Shown here one piece after another: positions 1 through 5,473 of a DNA stretch of 5,593 bases; position 1 is the stretch's first letter, and each line of letters opens with the position of its first letter. The notes beneath the pieces were generated by a model. The model was not told the DNA's origin and made no database searches. It was given only the letters and a program-made list of their open reading frames with translations. The stretch comes from Candidatus Omnitrophota bacterium (lineage in GTDB: Bacteria > Omnitrophota > Koll11 > Gygaellales > JAHJCI01): NCBI GenBank assembly GCA_030622705.1, contig JAUXFU010000065.1:1-5593 (forward strand), written 5' to 3'. Made by a program: the position numbers and the translations under genes.

Positions 1-126
1 ATTGAAGTGCATAGCCATCCGGAAGAGGCATTATCTGACGGAGCACAGTCGCTTCTGCCGGAGAATTTTGCGCAGCTGATGCGCGAATTAACAACAATAA
101 CTAAAGCGGTAAACAGGCAGATATAA
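1..126 (+). CDS. aroF: 3-deoxy-7-phosphoheptulonate (DAHP) synthase, type I-beta, C-terminal fragment
   Basis: This is the last 41 residues of a gene that begins before the window. DAHP synthase condenses phosphoenolpyruvate and erythrose-4-phosphate in the cytoplasm, the first step of the shikimate pathway. The fragment opens with [18 protein letters not shown], the signature of the final beta-strand of the barrel in this family. Glu2 and Asp13 of the fragment have the 11-residue spacing of two of the family's metal ligands. The tail ([22 protein letters not shown], split here as [11 protein letters not shown] and then [11 protein letters not shown]) matches the usual C-terminal helix. KDO-8-phosphate synthase has a related barrel end, but the SDGAQSL wording and the tyrA neighbour favour DAHP synthase. 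The gene ends in TAA. Any N-terminal regulatory domain lies outside the window and cannot be judged. Confidence 0.88.
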   Translation: MEVHSHPEEALSDGAQSLLPENFAQLMRELTTITKAVNRQI

Positions 127-130
127 GTGA

Positions 131-170
131 GGCTACGACTTATAGAGCGACTGATTCGAGTCGTATAGCC
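131..170. repeat. Imperfect inverted repeat (stem-loop 1) after the DAHP synthase gene
   Basis: GGCTACGACT (131-140) pairs with AGTCGTATAGCC (159-170), leaving a two-base TA bulge at 164-165. A second copy of CGACT at 148-152 can pair with the same AGTCG (159-163), so a shorter alternative hairpin exists. It starts four bases after the stop codon. No T-tract follows, so it is not a canonical intrinsic terminator. It may protect the mRNA 3' end or be part of a palindromic repeat cluster; this is inference. Confidence 0.55.
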
Positions 171-228
171 GAACTTACCCAGCACTAATTTCGAGCTTTG
201 AACTCAAAATTAGTGCTGGGTTAAATTC
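171..228. repeat. Strong palindrome (stem-loop 2) between the DAHP synthase gene and tyrA
   Basis: ACCCAGCACTAATTT (177-191) is a perfect 15-base complement of 207-221. The stem extends outwards imperfectly (GAA at 171-173 against TTC at 226-228) and inwards with GAG (193-195) against CTC (203-205). The apex TTCGAGCTTTGAACTC (190-205) resembles the apex of the next palindrome. No T-tract follows the right arm, so a simple Rho-independent terminator is unlikely. Confidence 0.75.
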
Positions 229-273
229 GCACTTATAACTTACTTCGCACTTTGTGCTGTGTAAGTTATGTGC
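229..273. repeat. Palindrome (stem-loop 3) overlapping the upstream tyrA start codon
   Basis: ATAACTTAC (235-243) pairs perfectly with GTAAGTTAT (261-269). An outer GCAC (229-232) pairs with GTGC (270-273), with TT 233-234 bulged. An inner GCAC (247-250) pairs with GTGC (254-257) around a TTT loop. The ATG at 268 is inside the right arm. The apex shares the pattern TTCGnnCTTTGnnCT with stem-loop 2, suggesting one repeat family. In RNA this structure would hide the 268 start codon. Confidence 0.75.
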
Positions 274-1116
274 TCATTTAATATGAGATTATTCAATAAG
301 GTAGCGATTGTTGGCGTAGGATTGATTGGCGGCTCACTCGGATTATGTATAAAGAAGAAACGGCTCACGAAGCAGGTTATCGGAATAAGCAGACACAGAA
401 AAACAATCAATCTGGCAAAGAAACAAGGAGCTATCGACTCCGGATATTTGAATATTTCAGCAGTTAGCGAAGCTGATTTGGTAATTTTATCCCTACCGGT
501 AAATTCAATAACCCGGATAGGGCTTAAGATCAAATCTCTGGTTAAGCCGGATGCCTTAATAATCGACACAGGCAGCACTAAGAGAAAAATAGTCAAGACG
601 CTGCAGAATATTCTGCCTAATTTCGTTGGCACTCATCCTTTATCCGGCTCGGAGAAACAGGGGGTAATTAATGCTAAGGCTGACTTATTTTGTGGTTCCC
701 TGTGTATATTAACTCCTACCCCAAAAACCTCAAAATCCGCCTTGAGCGCAATTGAAGGATTCTGGGATAAACTGGGAGCGCGCGTTGTTTATCTAAACCC
801 CGAAAGGCACGATAATTTTGTTTCTTACATTAGCCATCTGCCCCATATTGTCGCCTTTTCGCTTATGCAATCAGTTCCGCGGGAAAGCTTTTACCTTGCT
901 TCAAGCGGATTAAAAGATACAACGCGTATTGCCGGGTCTTCTGATATTATCTGGAGAGATATTTTTCTTGAGAACTCTGATAATGTTTTAAAGGCAATAA
1001 AAAGATTCTCGGATTGTTTATCCGCGATTAAATCGGCGATTGAACATAAGGATAGCGGACGTCTTGATAAGATTTTAAAACAGGCAAGATTAAAGCGTCA
1101 GGACTTAAGCGCTTAA
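268..1116 (+). CDS. tyrA: Prephenate (or arogenate) dehydrogenase TyrA
   Basis: TyrA oxidatively decarboxylates prephenate (or arogenate) on the tyrosine branch, in the cytoplasm. Numbered from position 268, the Rossmann motif GVGLIG is at residues 16-21. Ser103 in DTGSTK, His123 in GTHPLSGSEKQG, His190 in SHLPH, and Arg220 in DTTRIAGSS are the usual catalytic and substrate-binding landmarks. Its 282 residues fit a stand-alone enzyme with no chorismate mutase or ACT domain. After the second strand the sequence is GISRHR, with no acidic residue, which hints at NADP+ use. The start is uncertain: ATG 268 gives MCSFNMRLFNKV and lies in a palindrome, while ATG 283 gives MRLFNKVAIVG, closer to the family's usual start. 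An in-frame TAA at 262 prevents further extension. Neither start has a Shine-Dalgarno sequence. The DAHP synthase gene upstream supports the pathway assignment. Confidence 0.93.
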   Translation: MCSFNMRLFNKVAIVGVGLIGGSLGLCIKKKRLTKQVIGISRHRKTINLAKKQGAIDSGYLNISAVSEADLVILSLPVNSITRIGLKIKSLVKPDALIIDTGSTKRKIVKTLQNILPNFVGTHPLSGSEKQGVINAKADLFCGSLCILTPTPKTSKSALSAIEGFWDKLGARVVYLNPERHDNFVSYISHLPHIVAFSLMQSVPRESFYLASSGLKDTTRIAGSSDIIWRDIFLENSDNVLKAIKRFSDCLSAIKSAIEHKDSGRLDKILKQARLKRQDLSA

Positions 1117-1119
1117 AAG

Positions 1120-1797
1120 ATGATTATCGCGATTGATGGACCTGCCGGAGCCGGTAAGAGTACGGTTGCCCGTTACCTGGCAAATGAATTAGGATTTGTC
1201 TATCTGGATACCGGAGCAATATATCGCGCGCTTACCCTTAAGGCATTGAATAATAATATGGATTTTCAGGATGAACCCGGCCTGGCTCAAATGAGCAAAA
1301 ATACAAAACTAGATATCAGTAACAACAAAGACGGCACAATCAGAATCCTTATGGACGGTGAAGATGTATCCGAGGAAATCCGTTTACCCATAGTTAACCA
1401 GCATGTTTCACGCGTTGCCAGGATTAAACAAGTACGCGAGGCGATATTAAAATTACAGCAACATACAGGGTCGATGAACAATTCGGTTGTTGATGGACGG
1501 GATATCGCTACAGTGGTTTTCCCCAACGCGAATAAAAAGTTTTATCTTGACGCGGAATTCAACGTTCGCGTATCAAGAAGGCATAAAGAACTGCTTTTGA
1601 CAGGTAAAGAAATAAGCCTGGAAGAAGTCGGCTTAGATCTTAAAAACCGCGATCACATAGATTCGACACGCAGTTGCGCTCCCTTAAAAAGAGCAGAGGA
1701 TGCCATTTATATCGATACAACCAAAATGACCATCAGAGAAGTCATAGATAAATTACTAAAAGAGATTACTGAACAAGAAAATCGCCTTCGCCGATAA
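1120..1797 (+). CDS. cmk: Cytidylate (CMP/dCMP) kinase
   Basis: Cmk phosphorylates CMP and dCMP with ATP, recycling nucleotides from RNA and lipid turnover and sustaining CTP and dCTP. The Walker A loop GPAGAGKST is at residues 7-15, followed by DTGAIYRA at 30-37 and VVDGRDIATVVFP at 123-135. The nucleotide-binding set R177, D181 and R184 in NRDHIDSTR has the spacing seen in E. coli Cmk. The length of 225 residues is normal. Ala130 replaces the common glycine of DGRDIGTVV, a mild change. The gene starts three bases after the tyrA stop, with no clear Shine-Dalgarno sequence (only AGGA about 16 bases upstream), so translation is probably coupled to tyrA. In many bacteria aroA sits between tyrA and cmk; here it does not. 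Confidence 0.96.
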   Translation: MIIAIDGPAGAGKSTVARYLANELGFVYLDTGAIYRALTLKALNNNMDFQDEPGLAQMSKNTKLDISNNKDGTIRILMDGEDVSEEIRLPIVNQHVSRVARIKQVREAILKLQQHTGSMNNSVVDGRDIATVVFPNANKKFYLDAEFNVRVSRRHKELLLTGKEISLEEVGLDLKNRDHIDSTRSCAPLKRAEDAIYIDTTKMTIREVIDKLLKEITEQENRLRR

Positions 1798-1828
1798 GGC
1801 CCTTCCTTTAATAGGAATCAGGAAGGCC
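1798..1828. repeat. Stem-loop after cmk with two alternative pairings
   Basis: GGCCCTTCCT (1798-1807) pairs with AGGAAGGCC (1820-1828), with one C bulged. The TTCCT part (1803-1807) can instead pair with AGGAA at 1813-1817 around a five-base loop, so the two forms exclude each other. The structure directly follows the cmk stop codon. No T-tract follows the long form, so it is not a canonical terminator, though it could slow or stabilise transcript ends. Confidence 0.55.
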
Positions 1829-1834
1829 TATCCC

Positions 1835-1843
1835 TGTGGATAA
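1835..1843 (-). promoter_or_regulatory. Perfect DnaA-box 9-mer, single copy
   Basis: TGTGGATAA is the exact reverse complement of the consensus DnaA box TTATCCACA. It also forms the right side of a small hairpin, TATCC-CTGT-GGATA (1829-1842). I saw no second box nearby, so it is not an origin by itself. A chance match somewhere in a window of this size is possible, though its place in a short intergenic region makes it worth recording. Confidence 0.3.
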
Positions 1844-1903
1844 CCTTTTAGCGATTTTCAGTCCTTTAGGAAAATATATACCACAACACAAACCTTTACA
1901 ATT

Positions 1904-3700
1904 ATGGATAAAGCATTAATACGTAACTTTTGCATAATTGCTCATATTGACCACGGTAAATCTACGCTTGCTGACCGAATTCTGGAGATAACAGGAGCAA
2001 TTAACCAAAGGAATACACAAACACAGCTGTTGGATGATATGGAATTAGAAAGAGAAAGAGGTATTACAATTAAAGCGTCAGTGGTAACCGTTAATTACGA
2101 AACAGAAGACAAAAAAAATTATGTACTGAATCTTATCGATACCCCAGGCCACGTAGACTTCGCCTACGAGGTTTCTAAATCTCTGACTGCCTGCGAGGGC
2201 GCGATTTTAGTCGTTGATGCCGCCCAGGGGGTGGAAGCGCAAACCGTAGCGAATTTCTATTTAGCAAAGAAAAAAAAGCTTAAGGTCATACCGGTTATCA
2301 ATAAGATTGATTTACCTGGCGCCGATGTACCACGAGTTGAACAGCAGCTTGTAAATATGTTTAATTTTAACGCAGAGGAAATTATTTCGTGTTCAGCCAA
2401 ATTAGGCAATGGAATTAAGGAAATACTCGAAAGGATAGTTTTAAGTGTTTCGCCTCCCGACGGCCGGGACGACAAGCCGCTTTCCTGTTTGATTTTTGAT
2501 TCCCGCTTCGATATCTTTAAAGGAGTAATAATCTTCGTTCGCATAGTAGAGGGTAAAATTACAACCGGAGATAAGATAAAATTTATGCAGCAGGGAGCCA
2601 CACATAAAATCGAAGAGTTAGGCATAATAAAAAATTTAAAACCTGTTCGTGTGGATTCGCTTTCCTGCGGAGAAGTCGGATACCTTATGGCAAATATTCG
2701 CGCCCCCAAAGACGTAATAATCGGCGATACAATTACTGATCTAAATAATCCGGCCGAACATCCGCTCCCCGGCTACCAGAAAGTAAAGCCTCTGGTCTTT
2801 TGCGGTGTATACCCGGTTAATTCCGGAGATTTTCAGCGTTTGCGGGAGGCAATAGAGAAATTAAGGCTATCTGATTCCTCCTTTATTTATGAGCCGGAGA
2901 GTTCGCAATCCTTCGGTCATGGTTTTCGCTGCGGCTTCCTTGGCCTGTTACATATGGAAATTGTGCAGGAGCGCCTGGAAAGAGAATACGATTTAAATCT
3001 TATTATTACGGTCCCAAATGTGGTTTATCGAATAAGAAAGAAGGATGGACTGATTCTTCAAGTCCATAATCCCAATGAATTACCTTTATCTTCGCAGATC
3101 ATTCAAGCGCAAGAACCTTATGTTAAGCTTCTGATGATTATCCCGATACAGGATATTGAGGGAGTTTGCGATTTTACCAAAGCCCGCCGGGGCCTATTTG
3201 AAAGTAGAGAATATCTTAGCCAGGATAGAGTTAAGTTGAATTTTATGATGCCGCTTTCCGAGTTAATAGTTGATTTTTATGAACGGATAAAATCACAGAC
3301 ACGCGGCTATGGTTCCATCGATTACGAATTCTCAGAGTATCAAAATACGCAGTTGGTAAAATTGGAGATTGCATTAAATGATATAAATTGTGACGCATTT
3401 TCCTGTTTAATTCATAAGGATAAGGCTTATACAAAAGCACAGGCGCTGGTAAGCAAGTTGTCCGGCTTAATCCCCCGGCAGCTATTTGAGGTGCGTATTC
3501 AGGGAAAAATAGAAAATCGCGTTATTGCTTCGGGAAGAGTACGGTCGGTCGGAAAAAACGTTACTGCTAAATGTTACGGTGGTGATATTACTCGTAAACG
3601 CAAGCTTTGGGAAATTCAAAAAAAGGGTAAAAAACGTCTTAAGAGATTTGGTAGGGTTGAAATTCCTCAAAAGGCGTTTCTTGAGATATTAAAAATATAA
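1904..3700 (+). CDS. lepA: Elongation factor 4 (LepA), ribosome-associated translational GTPase
   Basis: LepA binds the ribosome and is implicated in back-translocation, stress translation and 30S assembly. The GTPase motifs are intact: AHIDHGKST (13-21), switch I RERGITIKA (50-58), DTPGH (79-83), NKID (133-136) and SAK (164-166). Translation-factor domains II, III and V follow. The LepA-specific C-terminal domain includes CYGGDITRKRKLWE and ends GRVEIPQKAFLEILKI, the family's normal terminus. At 598 residues it is full length with no frameshift. The start is fixed by the family-typical opening MDKALIRNFCIIAHIDHGKS. The 33 bases before the ATG (1871-1903) contain no G and so no Shine-Dalgarno sequence. 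lepB follows after 23 bp, the widespread lepA-lepB arrangement. The 106-bp gap from cmk could hold a promoter, but none is convincing. Confidence 0.98.
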   Translation: MDKALIRNFCIIAHIDHGKSTLADRILEITGAINQRNTQTQLLDDMELERERGITIKASVVTVNYETEDKKNYVLNLIDTPGHVDFAYEVSKSLTACEGAILVVDAAQGVEAQTVANFYLAKKKKLKVIPVINKIDLPGADVPRVEQQLVNMFNFNAEEIISCSAKLGNGIKEILERIVLSVSPPDGRDDKPLSCLIFDSRFDIFKGVIIFVRIVEGKITTGDKIKFMQQGATHKIEELGIIKNLKPVRVDSLSCGEVGYLMANIRAPKDVIIGDTITDLNNPAEHPLPGYQKVKPLVFCGVYPVNSGDFQRLREAIEKLRLSDSSFIYEPESSQSFGHGFRCGFLGLLHMEIVQERLEREYDLNLIITVPNVVYRIRKKDGLILQVHNPNELPLSSQIIQAQEPYVKLLMIIPIQDIEGVCDFTKARRGLFESREYLSQDRVKLNFMMPLSELIVDFYERIKSQTRGYGSIDYEFSEYQNTQLVKLEIALNDINCDAFSCLIHKDKAYTKAQALVSKLSGLIPRQLFEVRIQGKIENRVIASGRVRSVGKNVTAKCYGGDITRKRKLWEIQKKGKKRLKRFGRVEIPQKAFLEILKI

Positions 3701-3708
3701 ACCGGGAA

Positions 3709-3717
3709 TGCTATACT
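3709..3717 (+). promoter_or_regulatory. Possible extended -10 promoter for leaderless lepB mRNA
   Basis: TGCTATACT combines an extended -10 TG with TATACT, one mismatch from TATAAT. The hexamer ends six bases before the lepB ATG, so transcription would begin at or very near the A of that ATG (3724). No good -35 is visible at 17 bp (TTAAAA at 3689-3694), which an extended -10 may tolerate. No Shine-Dalgarno sequence precedes lepB, in keeping with a leaderless start. Confidence 0.35.
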
Positions 3718-3723
3718 AAAACA

Positions 3724-4323
3724 ATGGAGGGGCTTATTAAAAACGGTAAAGCTAAACATAAGAAGAAATCGATAGTAAGAGAATGGATTGAATCGATACT
3801 CATTGCCTTTATTTTAGCAATGTTCATTCGAACATTTATAGTGCAGGCGTTCAAAATTCCTTCCGGTTCAATGAGGCCGACATTAATTGAGGGAGACAGA
3901 ATTCTTGTAAATAAATTTCTTTACGGAGCCAGAATCCCATTTATCGGCCTAAGGCTTCCTGAGCTTAAAAAACCACAGCGGGGAGATGTTGTGGTGTTTG
4001 TTTATCCTAAAGATACAAGCCGGGACTTTATAAAAAGATTCATTGCCGCCGAAGGAGAAACCATCCAGATAAAACACGGTAAAATATTTCTTGATGACCG
4101 GCCGCTGGATAACCCTAAGTTCGCGCGTCATTATTCTAACCGGGGAGATTATGGCGCGGAAGGAAACAAGATTATCGTCCCAGTTGAGAATTTTTATGTT
4201 TTAGGAGATAACTCAATGTCTTCTCAAGACAGCCGCTTCTGGGGATTTGTTCCTAACAAATATCTCATTGGTAAGGCATTCTTAATTTACTGGCCATTAC
4301 ATAGGATTAGGATAATCAAGTAA
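3724..4323 (+). CDS. lepB: Signal peptidase I
   Basis: LepB is the membrane serine protease that removes signal peptides from exported proteins on the outer face of the cytoplasmic membrane. A basic N-terminus (KNGKAKHKKK) precedes one membrane segment at about residues 22-41. The nucleophile is Ser49 in IPSGSMRPTL and the general base is Lys104 in DFIKRF. The GDN box (GDNSMSSQDSRFWGFV, 161-176) is present. The length of 199 residues suits a single-span enzyme. After the catalytic lysine the usual GLPGD-like turn reads AAEGE, a local divergence. The first codons, ATG GAG GGG, contain a GGAGG-like run inside the gene rather than upstream of it. The gene lies 23 bp after lepA and 6 bp before pgsA, so it is probably co-transcribed with both. 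Confidence 0.96.
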   Translation: MEGLIKNGKAKHKKKSIVREWIESILIAFILAMFIRTFIVQAFKIPSGSMRPTLIEGDRILVNKFLYGARIPFIGLRLPELKKPQRGDVVVFVYPKDTSRDFIKRFIAAEGETIQIKHGKIFLDDRPLDNPKFARHYSNRGDYGAEGNKIIVPVENFYVLGDNSMSSQDSRFWGFVPNKYLIGKAFLIYWPLHRIRIIK

Positions 4324-4329
4324 TCACAA

Positions 4330-4884
4330 ATGAATATCGCCAATAAAATTTCAACCTTCAGAATTCTTATCGTCCCTTTTTTTGTTGCCTGTTTACTCTA
4401 TTATTCACCAGAGACGGATTATCTAAGATTTATTGCCCTGGCAATATTCGTATTGGCGGTCCTTTCAGACGCTGTGGATGGTTATATCGCGCGAAAGAAA
4501 AAGCAATATTCTCCTGCCGGCCTGATTTTAGACCCCTTAGGAGACAAGATTATGCTGGTTAGTGCCTTTGTTTTATTGTATTTTATTGATACCGGCATAA
4601 AGCTTCCTATCTGGGTAACCCTGATTGTGGTTAGCCGCGATATAATTATACTTTTAGGAATAATTGCAATATTTCTTGTTCGCCAGAGATTAGACATGCA
4701 TCCATCTGTTCTGGGTAAGTTAACTACGGGCTTTCAGATGGCTTCGGTAATCTTTGTGCTAATCAGATGCGAATTCTCTGCTCTGATATGGTCAATTGCC
4801 ATATTCTTTACTCTAATTTCCGGTATAGATTATACCAGAAAAGGATTTATGATTCTTTATGATTCTAGCGGGAATAATAGGTAG
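4330..4884 (+). CDS. pgsA: CDP-diacylglycerol--glycerol-3-phosphate 3-phosphatidyltransferase (phosphatidylglycerophosphate synthase)
   Basis: PgsA transfers the phosphatidyl group from CDP-diacylglycerol to glycerol-3-phosphate, giving phosphatidylglycerophosphate for phosphatidylglycerol and cardiolipin, in the cytoplasmic membrane. The complete CDP-alcohol phosphotransferase motif is visible: D47, D50, G51, A54, R55, G64, D68 and D72, with exact DxxDGxxARx8GxxxDxxxD spacing. Several hydrophobic segments surround it (about 11-25, 33-46, 72-88, 94-116, 132-145 and 150-165). The N-terminus NIANKISTFRI resembles the family's NIPNxLTxxRI. The length of 184 residues is typical. Other family members (for example PssA) share the motif, so PgsA is the best rather than the only reading. 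It begins six bases after lepB with no Shine-Dalgarno sequence, and its last 26 bp overlap plsY. Confidence 0.9.
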   Translation: MNIANKISTFRILIVPFFVACLLYYSPETDYLRFIALAIFVLAVLSDAVDGYIARKKKQYSPAGLILDPLGDKIMLVSAFVLLYFIDTGIKLPIWVTLIVVSRDIIILLGIIAIFLVRQRLDMHPSVLGKLTTGFQMASVIFVLIRCEFSALIWSIAIFFTLISGIDYTRKGFMILYDSSGNNR

Positions 4885-5473
4885 TTATTTAATAGGCTCG
4901 ATTCCTACTGCTTATATCTTCGGACGCATCGTAAAAGGTATAGATATCCGTAAATTCGGCTCAGGTAATGTCGGAGCAACGAATGCCGTACGGGTTCTTG
5001 GCCTGAACTGGGGAATTAGCATTCTTGTTTTGGATATAGCAAAAGGCGTAATCCCGGTCATTACACTGGCAAACCTTTTTTTAAATTACTCTAATCTGGC
5101 GCCTGCAACTCTACGAATTTTATTTGGCATTGCCTGTATCTGCGGGCACAATTGGACTTTATTCCTGCGATTTCGGGGAGGTAAAGGCGTAGCAACTACC
5201 CTGGGCGCCTTAATTGGATTAGGAATAACAATAACCGAACTAAGACTTGTTCTGATTCTGGTAATTCTGGTTTGGTTAATAGTATTTTTAATTTTCCGCA
5301 TTGTTTCAGCTGCCTCAATATTAAGCGCTCTTGTTTTACCTTTATTTATATTTATTTTACACCGGGAGAAAGAATTATTGATATTAAGCATTGTGCTTAG
5401 CGCCTTGATTATTATGCGTCATAAAAAAAACCTTATTGGCCTGTTTAAGGGGAGGGAACAACCACTAATATGA
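4859..5473 (+). CDS. plsY: Acyl-phosphate:glycerol-3-phosphate acyltransferase PlsY
   Basis: PlsY makes lysophosphatidic acid from acyl-phosphate (supplied by PlsX) and glycerol-3-phosphate, the first membrane step of phospholipid synthesis. The family motifs are in order: SIPTAYIFGR (14-23), KFGSGNVGATNAVRVLG (32-48), GHNWTLFLRFRGGKGVAT (96-113, with His97) and RIVSAAS (147-153). The RHKKN and FKGRE tail is also typical. Hydrophobic segments match an integral membrane protein, and 204 residues is normal length. Thr100 stands where many members have proline in the GHxxPxFL stretch. ATG 4859 is the first possible start because an in-frame TGA lies at 4850-4852. It overlaps the end of pgsA by 26 bp, and AAGGA sits 13 bases upstream, so translational coupling is likely. 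Both enzymes use glycerol-3-phosphate. Confidence 0.96.
   Translation: MILAGIIGSYLIGSIPTAYIFGRIVKGIDIRKFGSGNVGATNAVRVLGLNWGISILVLDIAKGVIPVITLANLFLNYSNLAPATLRILFGIACICGHNWTLFLRFRGGKGVATTLGALIGLGITITELRLVLILVILVWLIVFLIFRIVSAASILSALVLPLFIFILHREKELLILSIVLSALIIMRHKKNLIGLFKGREQPLI

Noticed and set aside
176..226. Stem-loop 2 as a Rho-independent terminator after the DAHP synthase gene
   Set aside because: The stem is strong, but the right arm is followed by TTAAATTCGC with no T-run, so the canonical pattern is missing.
198..226. Promoter TTGAAC, 17 bp, TTAAAT upstream of tyrA
   Set aside because: The spacing is ideal but each hexamer matches consensus at only four of six positions, and both lie in the palindrome whose sequence is constrained by pairing.
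240..632. 130-residue minus-strand open frame opposite tyrA
   Set aside because: It lies antisense to clear TyrA motifs and shows no recognisable domain. The first part runs through the palindrome, so it is a shadow frame.
1835..1880. Replication origin in the cmk-lepA gap
   Set aside because: Only one DnaA box was found, with no cluster and no dnaA, dnaN or gidA neighbours.
1855..1882. Promoter TTTTCA with TATACC before lepA
   Set aside because: The spacer is 16 bp and both hexamers are poor; in an AT-rich spacer such matches are expected by chance.
2257..2709. 150-residue minus-strand open frame opposite lepA
   Set aside because: It is antisense to strongly conserved LepA sequence and has no family signature of its own.
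3819..3836. Perfect inverted repeat AATGTTC-ATTC-GAACATT inside lepB, LexA-box-like
   Set aside because: It has GTTC-N4-GAAC rather than the GAAC-N4-GTTC order of a LexA box, and it lies in codons for the membrane segment.
5086..5391. 101-residue minus-strand open frame opposite plsY
   Set aside because: It is antisense to PlsY motifs 2 and 3, and its composition is explained by the complementary coding strand.
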